64,000 bases of DNA from Martinezella dioscoreae (lineage in GTDB: Bacteria; Pseudomonadota; Alphaproteobacteria; Rhizobiales; Rhizobiaceae), in NCBI RefSeq assembly GCF_009176305.1, contig NZ_BLAJ01000006.1:174930-238929 (forward strand). Direction: 5' to 3'. The notes below the pieces were generated by a model that saw only the letters and a list, made by a program, of their open reading frames with translations, was not told the origin of the DNA and did not search any database. Shown piece by piece: positions 9,131 through 18,034 of the stretch (the stretch's first letter is position 1; each line of letters opens with the position of its first letter). Both the position numbers and the translations under genes were made by a program.

Positions 9131-10069
9131 ATGAAGCAAAACTTCAAGGTGGATCACTTGCGACAGAAAAATATCCTCGAAGGCGTGGCTGTGTTTGTCG
9201 CCGTGGCCGAAGCTGGTAGCTTTTCCGAAGCAGCGCGGCGTCTCGGTATCTCTCCATCCGCGGCCAGCCAGGCGATCCGAAGCCTCGAGGAGCGTCTCGG
9301 CACGCCGCTTTTGCGCCGCTCGACCCGCAGTTTGAGTTTGACGGAAGTCGGTACCGACTATCTCCTGGCGGCGGCTCCTGCCCTGTCGCAATTGAGGCGA
9401 GCGGCGGAGGAGGCCGCACGGCGGGGTGGTCGGCCAGCTGGCCCCTTGCGCCTCACCATGCCGCGCGCGCCCTTCGACCTGCTCATCGCCGCAGCACTGG
9501 CGGCTTTTCAGGACACCTATCCCGAGGTGGAGCTTGAGATCGCGGTCGAGGCGCGCATGATCGACATCGTCAAGCAAGGCTACGACGCAGGATTACGCTA
9601 TGGTAATTGCCTCGAGAAGGACATGGTGGCAGTGCCAGTCGCGCCCAAGTCAGAAGCCGTTCTCGTCGCTTCACCTGCCTATCTTCATGCTCGAGGGATG
9701 CCAAATCTCCCAAGCGATCTGCTCAGTCACCGCGCCGTGGTGTGCCGCAGTCAGACAACCGGCTTGATCATACCATGGATCCTGCAATCCGCAGGCGAGA
9801 CCGTACAGATCGCGCCGCCCGCGGCCACGATCGTTCACGATCTCGCCTCACAGATCGAGCTGACTGTAAGGGGCTTAGGAATTGTCAGCGCTCCGGCTGC
9901 GAGCGTGTCCGACCTCCTGGCCGCTGGAAAGTTGTCACGGGTCCTGCCCGAATGGTCTTCGCCGCTGGAGGCGCTTTATCTCTACTTTCCGAGCAGGCGC
10001 CATCAATCAGCGGCATTGCGCGCGTTCGTCGCGTTTCTGAAGGGACGCTCCTATCTTCCCTCCAACTGA
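9131..10069 (+). CDS. LysR-family transcriptional regulator
   Basis: LysR-type regulator of 312 residues. The winged helix-turn-helix covers about residues 16-75 (FSEAARRLGISPSAASQAIR, then LTEVG), followed by the two-lobed co-inducer domain with the usual EARMIDIVKQGYDAGLR segment. It is divergent from the frameshifted hydrolase, which is its probable target. The hydrolase frame extends to 9125, only five bases away, so the real hydrolase start is almost certainly further inside. A stem with one mismatch at 10096-10121 follows the gene. The effector cannot be predicted. Confidence 0.9.
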   Translation: MKQNFKVDHLRQKNILEGVAVFVAVAEAGSFSEAARRLGISPSAASQAIRSLEERLGTPLLRRSTRSLSLTEVGTDYLLAAAPALSQLRRAAEEAARRGGRPAGPLRLTMPRAPFDLLIAAALAAFQDTYPEVELEIAVEARMIDIVKQGYDAGLRYGNCLEKDMVAVPVAPKSEAVLVASPAYLHARGMPNLPSDLLSHRAVVCRSQTTGLIIPWILQSAGETVQIAPPAATIVHDLASQIELTVRGLGIVSAPAASVSDLLAAGKLSRVLPEWSSPLEALYLYFPSRRHQSAALRAFVAFLKGRSYLPSN

Positions 10070-10464
10070 GTAATGGTCAGGTCAAAAACGTAGATGGGCG
10101 AGATGAAGCCTCATCCCGCCCGGGATCAAATTCGCGCTCGGCCTTAAGACTGATCAGCCTGAAGGTTAGCAAGCAGTGTGGAGCACACCGAATTCTACGA
10201 ACCGGCCACCTTCGCTATCCGATCAAGCAAACGATAATCCAGCGCTGAAACTTGCCATTAACGCAAGAGCCGACGCTTAACTTCGTTTCGAGATCTTGCG
10301 GTCAAGCTGCGGCATCGCGCAATTAACGCAATCGGTCCCATCCTTTGGGCAGAGCAGGCGGTCAAGCGGGTGCCGCATCGTCAGATTGGAGGGGGCGGCG
10401 TCCTTCAACGCCGGCGCGTTCCCTGATGTCACCGGCTGCAAGTGAGCATCCGCCGTCAACGGCG
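10070..10464. other. Intergenic region with one stem-loop
   Basis: No credible gene on either strand. Apart from the hairpin at 10096-10121 no repeat or motif stands out. Confidence 0.5.
10096..10121 (+). terminator. Terminator-like hairpin after lysR
   Basis: Arms of 11 bp (GGGCGAGATGA and TCATCCCGCCC, one mismatch) close an AGCC loop 27 bases past the LysR stop. There is no strong T-tract, so termination may be Rho-assisted. Confidence 0.5.
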
Positions 10465-10812
10465 CTAGGGGGTAGAATCACGCAACAGCAGGCGCGTGCC
10501 GACCTCTACGATGGATCTGATCGCGGGGAGGAGTTCCTTCCCCAACTCGGTCAACTCGTATTCCACCGTGGGCGGTGATGTCGGTAAAACCTTGCGCGTG
10601 AGGACGCCGCGCTGTTCGAGATCCCGCAGCCTGCTCGTCATCACCTTCGCCGAGATGAAAGGATTGTCCCGGCGCAATTCCGAGAACCGGCGTGGGCCTT
10701 CGCTCAAGGACCAGAGCACCTCCGGCGTCCAGCAGCCGCCAAGGAGATCCATGCATTTCGACATGGGGCAGCCCGGGGGCGTCTCCACCTTCTTTCGTAC
10801 CTTGAGTACCAT
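10465..10812 (-). CDS. HxlR-family redox-type regulator next to qorB (QorR/YtfH-like)
   Basis: Small winged-helix regulator of 115 residues. The HxlR signature runs through the protein: N-terminal CPMSKCMDLLGG with Cys residues, then ISAKVMTSRLRDLEQRGVL and the wing TVEYELTELG. ATG 10812 is preferred because it follows GGAAGGG; the open frame extends to 10869 but lacks family similarity there. In enteric bacteria and Corynebacterium an HxlR protein (YtfH, QorR) sits beside the quinone reductase gene ytfG/qor2, the same arrangement seen here. The conserved Cys residues suggest thiol-based sensing of quinones or electrophiles, which is inference. A palindrome at 10842-10865 is its likely operator. 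Confidence 0.88.
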   Translation of the reverse strand: MVLKVRKKVETPPGCPMSKCMDLLGGCWTPEVLWSLSEGPRRFSELRRDNPFISAKVMTSRLRDLEQRGVLTRKVLPTSPPTVEYELTELGKELLPAIRSIVEVGTRLLLRDSTP

Positions 10813-10841
10813 TACCCTTCCTTCAACGGCAGTTTCCAGTT

Positions 10842-10865
10842 GGTTACCGGAAAATGAAGGTAACC
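10842..10865. promoter_or_regulatory. Candidate HxlR operator upstream of qorB
   Basis: Perfect arms GGTTACC (10842-10848) and GGTAACC (10859-10865), 10-bp spacer, lie in the divergent interval between the HxlR gene and qorB. A related half-site TGGTAAC follows near 10886. Symmetry and position fit a winged-helix dimer. Confidence 0.7.
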
Positions 10866-10948
10866 GCAAGATACGTGGTTTCCCGTGGTAACGATGGCCG
10901 TTATGTACAGGCCATCGAATTCATTGCAACCACGAAATGGACTGAACG

Positions 10949-11803
10949 ATGTACGCAGTAACTGGAGCAACAGGACAACTTGGCCGCCTCGTGATCGAGG
11001 CGCTGCTGAAAACCATTCCCGCCAACCGGATCGTCGCGGCGGTTCGCAATCCGGCAAAGGCCAGGGATCTGGCCGAACGCGGGGTGATCGTGCGCGAGGC
11101 GGATTATAGCCGGCCCGACACGCTTGGTCCGGCGCTGACCGGCGTGGAGAAATTGCTGCTGATTTCCTCGACCGAGGTCAGCGGCCGTCTTCCGCGGCAT
11201 AGCGCTGTGATCGAGGCAGCCAAAGCGAACGGAGTTTCGCTGATCGCCTATACCAGCATGCTGCACGCCGACACGTCGCCGGCAAGGCTCGCAATCGAGC
11301 ATCGCCAGACAGAAGAGGTCATCGCGGCCTCGGAACTGCCCGCGGTGATCCTACGCAACGGCTGGTACACCGAGAATCACCTCATGGCGCTCCCCGCAGC
11401 ACTAGAGCACGGCGCCTTCGTCGGTGCCGCAAAGGATGGGCGCTTCTCGTCAGCGGCCCGGCAGGACTATGCCGAGGCTGCAGCCGTGGTGCTGGCGACC
11501 GATGGGCATGCCGGGAAGACCTATGAGCTTGCAGCCGACCAAGCCTTTACCCTTGCCGAGCTTGCCGCAGAGGTCTCGCGCCAGTCGGGCAAGGCCGTCG
11601 TCTACAACGACCTGTCCGAGATTGCCTATCGTGATGTCCTGACGGGCGCCGGCCTGCCAGGCGACCTCGCCGCTCTTCTGGCCGATGCCGACGCCGCTGC
11701 CTCGCGCGGTGCGCTGTTCGACGGCGGTGGTGCGCTCGGGCGGTTGATCGGTCGTCCGACCACTTCGATGCAGAGCCTGGTCGCCGCCGCGTTGCGCGCC
11801 TGA
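10949..11803 (+). CDS. qorB: NAD(P)H:quinone reductase, NmrA/SDR type (QorB/YtfG-like)
   Basis: Atypical short-chain dehydrogenase of 284 residues predicted to reduce quinones with NADPH. The Rossmann nucleotide motif TGATGQLG is at residues 5-12, followed by an Arg-rich cofactor strand AAVRNPAKA. The middle segment YTSMLHADTSPARLAIEHRQ and the ILRNGWYTEN motif are typical of the QOR2/YtfG group. It starts at ATG 10949, closely after the divergent HxlR regulator and its palindrome. Expected role: cytoplasmic two-electron reduction of toxic quinones, induced by them. Substrate assignment rests on family and gene-pair context. Confidence 0.88.
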   Translation: MYAVTGATGQLGRLVIEALLKTIPANRIVAAVRNPAKARDLAERGVIVREADYSRPDTLGPALTGVEKLLLISSTEVSGRLPRHSAVIEAAKANGVSLIAYTSMLHADTSPARLAIEHRQTEEVIAASELPAVILRNGWYTENHLMALPAALEHGAFVGAAKDGRFSSAARQDYAEAAAVVLATDGHAGKTYELAADQAFTLAELAAEVSRQSGKAVVYNDLSEIAYRDVLTGAGLPGDLAALLADADAAASRGALFDGGGALGRLIGRPTTSMQSLVAAALRA

Positions 11804-11988
11804 GCCAGGTCTTCAGGCGATGTCACGTCGACAGAACGGCCGTGGTTTCCTGTTGGGCGGAGCCGCCTGACCTCCATCCCACCTCGCAAGCTCGCGTGAC
11901 ACCAACGTGTCCGCGAGGTGAGGAAGTTCCACTCATCAACGCGATCAAGTTCAATTCGTCTCGTAAGATTAATCCAGAGAGCTGCCCC

Positions 11989-12519
11989 ATGCCCATGAAA
12001 TATCAAACAAACGACAAGGCGACGTCTTCAACAACGCGTCTGGAGCACAATTTGTCCCGCGCCGTCTCAGTCGGTTTCAGCGCTGGACTGACTGCCGGCG
12101 TGATCGTTCTCGTGCCCGTTCTGATCCTGCAACTGTCCCGGGGCGTTGGGATCGTACCTGAGATGCAACTGGCAGCCAGCAGCCTGATGGGCATGGCTGC
12201 CTATGCGGGCGCGACCGGCTTCGTCTTCGGGACGTTGCTCCACTTTTTCGTGTCGGTCGTTCCAGCCGTCGTCTACGCGCTGGTCGTCTGGCAAGTGCCG
12301 GTGGTGAACCGCTGGACGTGGATCGGTGGTCCTGTGCTCGGCATCATCCTGTTCTTCTTCATGGGCTTTGTCGTATTGCCGCTCAGCGCCTTCACGACAC
12401 CCGCATCGGTGACCCCGATGCCCTTCGTGCCGGCCCTGCTGATCCATATGTTCGGTCTTGGGTTGCCGATCGCATGGGTTGTCAGGCGCGGATGGGCTCG
12501 GTCGAACAGTGTCGCTTGA
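11989..12519 (+). CDS. Small integral membrane protein of unknown function
   Basis: Protein of about 176 residues with four or five hydrophobic helices covering most of its length, from SVGFSAGLTAGVIVLVPVLI near residue 27 to the C-terminal LLIHMFGLGLPIAWVVRR. I do not recognise a named family. ATG 11989 (with a second ATG at 11995) was chosen since AGAGAG lies just upstream and the 49 codons before it in the same frame look non-coding. It follows qorB by 185 bases and could be co-transcribed, but nothing in the sequence ties it to quinone metabolism. Confidence 0.7.
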   Translation: MPMKYQTNDKATSSTTRLEHNLSRAVSVGFSAGLTAGVIVLVPVLILQLSRGVGIVPEMQLAASSLMGMAAYAGATGFVFGTLLHFFVSVVPAVVYALVVWQVPVVNRWTWIGGPVLGIILFFFMGFVVLPLSAFTTPASVTPMPFVPALLIHMFGLGLPIAWVVRRGWARSNSVA

Positions 12520-12620
12520 TCTGCTATGCGCGGTGATCAGCCTCGCTGGTAAGACAAGGTGAGGAAGAGCCCGATTTAGCGCGAAACGACAGCGGGTTGA
12601 ACGCGGTTGATCGCATCCTG

Positions 12621-14423
12621 TCATCGGCGGGTCGATATGCGCGGTAACAGCAGATAGGATGCATGCTCTCCGCCCGTCGCCAGCGTATCCGTCCCGCCAT
12701 AGAGGGTGGCGTCGCGGTTAGGATGCGCGGCGAAGAACAGCCCGGAGTTGCTGGAGTTCGGAAGATCGTAGTCCTTGGCGCGAACGATGTTTGCGCCCGG
12801 GCCGTAGCCGAAATCCTTGCCCTGGATGGTCAGAGCCAGACGATAGCCCTTCGGAATGACGATGCTCGTCGGTTCGGTGAATTCCACATCCACTGGGTAA
12901 AGCTGCTCGGGCGTCATCGGCTCCGACGTCAGATGCGGATGGAACGGAGCATACTCGGTCGAGCGTGCCGGATCGACCGCTCGGTGCGACACGCGCAGAT
13001 AGCCGAGGCCGAGCGGTACATTCGGGTCGCTGTTGCCCATGAAGGCGACGTCGCGGCCTTGCGGATCGATCAGCCGCGCGGCCGCGAAGATGTCCATGTC
13101 CGCTGTGGAGGAGCCGACCCAGAGCCTGACACCGATCGGGCCGGTGAACTCCGTCTCCTCAGTGAACGGCGCGGAGGTGAACGTCAGCCCTTCGCCCAGG
13201 CCGGGATAGGATTTCTCCGCGGGTGCGGCGGTTCCGAGCGCGGGGTCCATCGATCCGTTTGCCGCGTCGAGATAATAACGCTGCCACTGCGTTCCAGGCA
13301 GCGGCCACGCCGCGGCACCGCGCCACGCCGTTCCGTCGGGACGACGGATCTGCAACGCCACCCGCGGTTCCTTCTCCCATCCGTTGTTCACGCCCTTGAG
13401 GAAGTGATCGAAGAAGCGCTTCTGCAGCGCCAGCGCTTCGTCTGAATAGAAGGGCGTCAGATGATCGCCGGTCTGGATGCGCAGCCATTTCTGCTTGCTG
13501 GCGGCAGAGCGAAACCCCTGCGTGCTCCAGTCCGTCCAGTTGGCGACATCTAGCAGTGGCACCGTGATGCGGCTTCCGTCGGGGATTCGCTCGCGATAAT
13601 AGGCATCATCGAACGGATGCTTGGCGAAGGCCTCGACCGGATCGACGCGGTTCTGCTTCAAGACATCAGGAGGGAGAGGCGCCCCCGTATCCTTGCCGCC
13701 ATCGATGGAGTCGATGAGCGGCGTTTCTGCGTTGCCATTCTGGTTGGGCACCACCTGATGGGTCCACCAATATTCCCAGGCGACGTTGAGGATCCCGCCA
13801 TAGTAGGCGATCTCACGATACTGATCGAAGGCTCCCTCCCACGGCAGGATCGCCGCAAGACCCTGAGGGTGTAAGGCGGCAACCTGATACTGATTTATCG
13901 CCTGGAATGACGTGCCCAGCAGGCCGACCTTTCCCGAGCTCCAGGGCTGCCGCGCTGCCCAGGTGATCAGCGTCGCATAATCTTGCGTTTCGCGCGGCGA
14001 GAAGGGATCGAGCACGCCTGGTGAGGCGCCGGCGCCGCGGACATCGGCATGGATGACGATGTAGCCGTTCGCGACCCAGCGTTCTGGATCGGGCGCCTCG
14101 AAGCGGATGTAGCGGCAGGAGGATTTTTTGCAGAGATCAGGGTATTTTGCGATCAGCTTCGCCCACGACGTCTTGTAGGCGGGCGCATCCGCGAGGCTCG
14201 TATCCTTGCCATAGGGGCCCATCAGCATCAGGATCGGGTACCGGCCCGGCTTTTCCGGGCGATAGATGTTGGCGCGCAGCTGCAGGCCATCGGTCATGGT
14301 GACCGGCACATCATGGTCGAAGAGCATCCCGGGAACGCCGGAGGCGACAGGCGTCGCCAGGCTCGGCTTGGCAAAAGCGAGCGCGAGAGTGAAGGCAAGG
14401 GGCAGTAGTTTGGTCAATCGCAT
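12621..14423 (-). CDS. Secreted CocE/NonD-family hydrolase (S15 peptidase-like)
   Basis: Alpha/beta hydrolase of 600 residues related to cocaine esterase and X-Pro dipeptidyl-peptidases. A signal peptide of about 23 residues (Leu/Ala core, cut after SLA) suggests export. The nucleophile elbow is GLLGTSFQ with S172. The triad is completed by the Asp region PLLDVANWTDW and the His in TGDHLTPF. The C-terminal jelly-roll typical of the family follows (from about residue 370). The loop RKSSC-type segment around residues 98-103 has two Cys that could form a periplasmic disulfide. It is probably monocistronic. Ester, amide or peptide substrate is open. Confidence 0.88.
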   Translation of the reverse strand: MRLTKLLPLAFTLALAFAKPSLATPVASGVPGMLFDHDVPVTMTDGLQLRANIYRPEKPGRYPILMLMGPYGKDTSLADAPAYKTSWAKLIAKYPDLCKKSSCRYIRFEAPDPERWVANGYIVIHADVRGAGASPGVLDPFSPRETQDYATLITWAARQPWSSGKVGLLGTSFQAINQYQVAALHPQGLAAILPWEGAFDQYREIAYYGGILNVAWEYWWTHQVVPNQNGNAETPLIDSIDGGKDTGAPLPPDVLKQNRVDPVEAFAKHPFDDAYYRERIPDGSRITVPLLDVANWTDWSTQGFRSAASKQKWLRIQTGDHLTPFYSDEALALQKRFFDHFLKGVNNGWEKEPRVALQIRRPDGTAWRGAAAWPLPGTQWQRYYLDAANGSMDPALGTAAPAEKSYPGLGEGLTFTSAPFTEETEFTGPIGVRLWVGSSTADMDIFAAARLIDPQGRDVAFMGNSDPNVPLGLGYLRVSHRAVDPARSTEYAPFHPHLTSEPMTPEQLYPVDVEFTEPTSIVIPKGYRLALTIQGKDFGYGPGANIVRAKDYDLPNSSNSGLFFAAHPNRDATLYGGTDTLATGGEHASYLLLPRISTRR

Positions 14424-14537
14424 CGGAGGTTTTCCTTTGTTGTCCGCAGGCCGAGCAGCGGCGTTCTTCAGCGCGCGCGATGTTCCGCGACCGAAGTCAT
14501 GCAGGAATGTGAGTGTGCTTGTACCTTTGGGTTCGCT

Positions 14538-15527
14538 TCAGGGGAGGGCCGATGATGCCCGCGCGTCGGCGTTGCGGAGAGCCGCGCCGATATCGTCCAT
14601 GAGCCGCGGATGGGTCGGTTGCCAGCTCAGGCGCCGCTGCGTGAGTTCACTGGACACCGGATTGTCGGCGCCGACGAAGGGCGCGAGCCAGCCGAAATGC
14701 TTGTGTGCGTCTTTCGGAAACAAACCTTCGACGCGGATTCCGAGGTGGCTGCCGATCGCCTCCGCGATGGCGCGCACCGGGATTCCTTCTTCGGCGACCG
14801 CATGATAGCAGGTGGCGGCTTCGCCTTGTTCGAGGACGAGGCGGAAGAGGCGCGATGCGTCGAGCCGATGGACAGCGCCCCACCTGTTTTCGCTATCGCC
14901 GATGACATAGGCGGAGACCCGCTTCTTGCGCGCGATAGCGATCAACTGGGTGACGAGGCCCTGCCGGGTTTCGTCGTGTACCGAAGGCGGTAGCCGAACG
15001 ATCGTGGCCCTCACGCCGCGGGCTGCGAGCGCCAGGGCTGCCCCCTCGGATCGAGCCCTGAGACCGCCCACAGCATTCGGATCGGCGGGATCCGTTTCAA
15101 CCGCCAGCCGTCCCTGAACCATCGCCATTGTCGGAAAGGCAATGACCAGCGATCGCTGATCTCCGCGCAGCGCGTTGCCGAGCGTCTCGATCGCGCGCCG
15201 GTCCGCCTCGACGGCGGCGGTCATAAACCGCTTGACGATATTGGTCGGGCTGCCGCCGAGCATGACCCGCAGGCGCGTCGCGAGACTGGCGTGCGAGATG
15301 GCATGGAAGAAGGCGGTGTGAATCACGCCGTCCGCCCGGGCCGCGCCGCGTGCGAGGCTTTCGAGCTCCTCGATGCCACCGCGCTGCGGTTTCGCGCCGG
15401 CCGCTTCAAGGCGTGCGGCGGCTTCCGCCGAACGCACGAGCCCGGTGACTTCGTGCCCGGCCTCGATGAGCTCGCGGACGATGGCGGCCCCGATGAAGCC
15501 GGTGGCACCGGTCACGAATATGCGCAT
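14538..15527 (-). CDS. NAD(P)-dependent epimerase/dehydratase-like SDR
   Basis: Extended or atypical short-chain dehydrogenase of 329 residues. The Rossmann motif TGATGFIG is at residues 6-13 and LVRSAEAAARL gives an NADP-type Arg after beta2. The active-site region lacks a clear YxxxK, so it may be a binding or atypical reductase member. It is divergent from the AraC-family gene at 15632, and an 8-bp inverted repeat (GAACGATC/GATCGTTC) lies between them. The likely control is activation or repression by that regulator. Substrate is unknown. Confidence 0.85.
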   Translation of the reverse strand: MRIFVTGATGFIGAAIVRELIEAGHEVTGLVRSAEAAARLEAAGAKPQRGGIEELESLARGAARADGVIHTAFFHAISHASLATRLRVMLGGSPTNIVKRFMTAAVEADRRAIETLGNALRGDQRSLVIAFPTMAMVQGRLAVETDPADPNAVGGLRARSEGAALALAARGVRATIVRLPPSVHDETRQGLVTQLIAIARKKRVSAYVIGDSENRWGAVHRLDASRLFRLVLEQGEAATCYHAVAEEGIPVRAIAEAIGSHLGIRVEGLFPKDAHKHFGWLAPFVGADNPVSSELTQRRLSWQPTHPRLMDDIGAALRNADARASSALP

Positions 15528-15575
15528 GGCGCTTCTCCTCTATTGACTTCAAACCCAATTTAGGCGGTTGCTCAG

Positions 15576-15619
15576 GAACGATCCATGCCGCATAGTTCGA
15601 ATATGGTTTTCGATCGTTC
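15576..15619. promoter_or_regulatory. Inverted repeat in SDR/AraC divergent interval
   Basis: GAACGATC (15576-15583) and GATCGTTC (15612-15619) are exact reverse complements 28 bases apart. The right arm lies 12 bases upstream of the AraC start, so autoregulation is plausible. Confidence 0.45.
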
Positions 15620-15631
15620 AGGAAGTCACGA

Positions 15632-16600
15632 ATGGATGCACTCTCGGATGTGCTCTCGCTTCTGAAGCTGCGTAGCTACGTGTCGGGCGGCTTCGATGCG
15701 GGCGGTGATTGGGCGATCAGCTTCGGGCCGCATGAGGGGATCAAGTTCCACGCCGTCGTGACCGGCTCGTGCTGGATATCGGTGGAAGGCGAGTCTCCTG
15801 TTCAGGTCAGCGCCGGCGAATGTTTCCTGCTGCCGCGTGGCCGGCCGTTCCAGATCGCCAGCGACCTGTCGGTCGCGCCGGTCCCTGTCAGCCAGGTCCT
15901 GCCGCCACGGCCGGAAGGGCGCATCCTCACCTACAATGGCGGTGGAGACTATCTCAGCATCGGCGGCTACTTCACGCTGTCGGAGGGCCAGTCGGAGCTG
16001 CTCTTGAACGTCCTTCCGCCACTCCTGCACATCCGTGATCGTCCTGGCAGCGCGACCCTGAATTGGTGCGTCGAGCGCATGCGGCAGGAGCTGTCGGAGG
16101 GACAGCCCGGCGATTTCATCGTCGCGCAGCAACTGGCGACGATCGTGCTGGTGCAGGCGCTGCGGCTTTACCTGTCCGACCGGACGGCCGAGGAAGCAGG
16201 CTGGCTCTCCGCGCTCGCGGATAAGCGTTTGCGCGCGGCCATCGCCGCAATGCACGGAGCACCTGGCCAGCGATGGACGGTGCAGACCCTCGCCAGGGAG
16301 GCTGGGATGTCGCGCACCGCCTTCGCGGTGACCTTCAAGGAAAGGGTTGGCCTTTCGCCGATGGACTATCTGACGCGCTGGCGCATGATGCAGGCGGCGG
16401 ACAGGCTGACCTCGACGCGTCAGTCGCTTGCCGAGATCGGGTTGGCGCTTGGCTACGAATCCGAAAAGTCCTTCAGTACCGCTTTCAAGCGGGTGATGAA
16501 CTGCTCGCCCCGGCAATATGGCCGCCGGCAGGTCGAGGCGGGTGAAGCTGGACGTCGCCTAGCGTCTGGTAGTGAGCAGTCCTTCTCGTCACTCCCTTAA
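15632..16600 (+). CDS. AraC-family transcriptional regulator with cupin domain
   Basis: Regulator of 322 residues. The N-terminal cupin-6-type effector domain (about residues 10-190, with GECFLLPRGRPFQIA) is followed by a double helix-turn-helix (about 200-305) carrying LAREAGMSRTAFAVTFKE and the family signature IGLALGYESEKSFSTAFKR. ATG 15632 has an AGGAAG box. It is divergent from the SDR gene, its most likely target. It is of the same architecture as the frameshifted regulator at 22190-23100. Confidence 0.92.
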   Translation: MDALSDVLSLLKLRSYVSGGFDAGGDWAISFGPHEGIKFHAVVTGSCWISVEGESPVQVSAGECFLLPRGRPFQIASDLSVAPVPVSQVLPPRPEGRILTYNGGGDYLSIGGYFTLSEGQSELLLNVLPPLLHIRDRPGSATLNWCVERMRQELSEGQPGDFIVAQQLATIVLVQALRLYLSDRTAEEAGWLSALADKRLRAAIAAMHGAPGQRWTVQTLAREAGMSRTAFAVTFKERVGLSPMDYLTRWRMMQAADRLTSTRQSLAEIGLALGYESEKSFSTAFKRVMNCSPRQYGRRQVEAGEAGRRLASGSEQSFSSLP

Positions 16601-16826
16601 CGGTGGAGCGGACACGTTCAACATGGTTCCCGTTTTGGTCGCCGGCCGGCAGGAGGATCCCCGCGGTTGGCCGCGAGGATCTGTCCGACAACGGCATGTC
16701 CGCGATCCTGTCCGACATGCCCGGCCGAGAGATCTGCCATCAGGAAATTTCGTCCGAGCAATTGAAGCAGCGATTCCTCCGTTACGGCGCGAAAGCCAGG
16801 CATGCCGTGCATTCGCGTCTGTGCTC

Positions 16827-17420
16827 TCAAGCTCCGAGTGGAGCCGGAGCTTTGGGGTTTGGGGAGACCTTGCGCACCTCTTCAAGTGCGCCCGCGATCG
16901 AGGCCCGACGCACCTCCTCGCTGCGCCCGAGCCCCTCGGCGATAATAAACTCGATATCCGTGACACCCATGAATGCGAATGCGGAGCGGAGCAGCGTCTC
17001 GGCATGTTCGAACGAGTGATAGGGCGAGCCATCGCTGTAGACGTTGCCGCGCGCCAGCGCGACGATCACGCGCTTTCCCTGGGCGAGACCGATCGGCCCG
17101 TTTTCGCCGCGCGCAAAGGTCTTTCCCCGCACGACGATATGATCGATCCAGGCCTTGAGCTGGGTGGGAACAGAGAAATTGTAGAAGCCGGCCCCGATCA
17201 CCACAACGTCCGCGTCGAGGAATTGCTGCACGTCAGTGCCGGCGTCGAGCACCTTGAACGCGTCGAGGGTGAGATGCGGGAGCGGTTCGCTGGCAAGGTC
17301 GCGATAGGTGACGTCCACCGCGTCATGTGTTTCGACGATCCGCTCGACGATAGCGGCAGAGAGCACCCGGCTTGCCGAGTTTGCGCCCATGATACTGGAG
17401 TCGAGATGAAGAAGTTTCAC
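16827..17420 (-). CDS. azoR: FMN-dependent NADH-azoreductase
   Basis: Flavodoxin-fold quinone/azo reductase of 197 residues, the usual length of the AzoR family. Key segments are the N-terminal phosphate-binding loop LDSSIMGANSASR, the flavin-contact motif GAGFYNFSVPTQLKAWIDH, and the RGKTF motif. It would reduce quinones and azo compounds with NADH as a cytoplasmic dimer. It is divergent from an HxlR regulator at 17510, and three copies of a TGTGACCA-type box occupy the interval, so it is probably induced by electrophiles through that regulator. Confidence 0.93.
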   Translation of the reverse strand: MKLLHLDSSIMGANSASRVLSAAIVERIVETHDAVDVTYRDLASEPLPHLTLDAFKVLDAGTDVQQFLDADVVVIGAGFYNFSVPTQLKAWIDHIVVRGKTFARGENGPIGLAQGKRVIVALARGNVYSDGSPYHSFEHAETLLRSAFAFMGVTDIEFIIAEGLGRSEEVRRASIAGALEEVRKVSPNPKAPAPLGA

Positions 17421-17441
17421 TGGATATCTCCGGTCTTGATT

Positions 17442-17510
17442 TGTGACCAGGACTATCTATGTGACCACAGGTGCTCCGCCAAGAACGCATATTTTTAGGA
17501 CCTGGTCACA
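17442..17510. promoter_or_regulatory. TGTGACCAG repeats: candidate HxlR operators for azoR
   Basis: TGTGACCAG at 17442-17450, TGTGACCA again at 17460-17467 (18-bp step), and the exact reverse complement CTGGTCACA at 17502-17510. The last copy ends on the first base of the regulator's ATG, so binding there should block its own expression as well as azoR. Confidence 0.7.
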
Positions 17511-17908
17511 TGGATATGCCTGCCTCGCCGGCCGTCAGCGCCCAATGCCACAAGGTCGGCAAAGTGCTCGCCATCGTCGGCGACAAATGGACAGTGATGA
17601 TCGTCAGGATACTGGTCGAGCGGCCGCATCGCTTCAACGAGATCAAACGGACGGTCGGGGGCATCTCGCAGCAGATGCTGACACGCACCCTGAAGGCGCT
17701 CGAGCGCGACGGGATGGTGAGCCGGACGGTCTATCCGACGGTCCCACCGCAAGTCGAATATGCCCTGACGGAACTTGGACAATCCCTGGCTGTGCCGGTC
17801 CGCGCACTGGGTGCATGGGCGGGAGAGCATATCGACGAGATCGAGAACAACCGGGCGCGTTATGATCAAGACAAGCATGCTCCTACCGGTCGCGGTGGAT
17901 CAGAGTAG
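17510..17908 (+). CDS. HxlR-family regulator divergent from azoR
   Basis: Winged-helix regulator of 132 residues. It contains the HxlR core: a Cys near the N-terminus (AQCHKVGKVL), GDKWTVMIVRILVE, then ISQQMLTRTLKALERDGMV and the wing PQVEYALTELG. ATG 17510 was chosen over the open frame to 17471 because it matches the family start and avoids coding through the operator copies. The single N-terminal Cys fits redox or electrophile sensing as in other HxlR members, which is inference. Its 3' end overlaps a decayed SDR fragment on the other strand. Confidence 0.88.
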   Translation: MDMPASPAVSAQCHKVGKVLAIVGDKWTVMIVRILVERPHRFNEIKRTVGGISQQMLTRTLKALERDGMVSRTVYPTVPPQVEYALTELGQSLAVPVRALGAWAGEHIDEIENNRARYDQDKHAPTGRGGSE

Positions 17909-17985
17909 GCCCGCCGTCTGGCGGACGGGCAGCTCGACATGGCGGCTGAACCCGCCATCGTTGCGCCGGTGACAAATACGTTCAT
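17867..17985 (-). pseudogene. Truncated start of an SDR/NmrA gene
   Basis: A good ribosome-binding site (TAGGAGAC) is followed by ATG 17985 and MNVFVTGATMAG, the hallmark N-terminus of an NAD(P)-binding Rossmann enzyme. The frame then becomes non-conserved and stops after 39 codons inside the HxlR gene. The final Gly of the glycine-rich loop is disrupted. This reads as the residue of a deleted SDR gene whose start signals remain. Confidence 0.55.
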
Positions 17986-18034
17986 GACAGAAGTCTCCTA
18001 AATTCGAAGTGGGGACAGAAGCCGTCAGCCGGGC

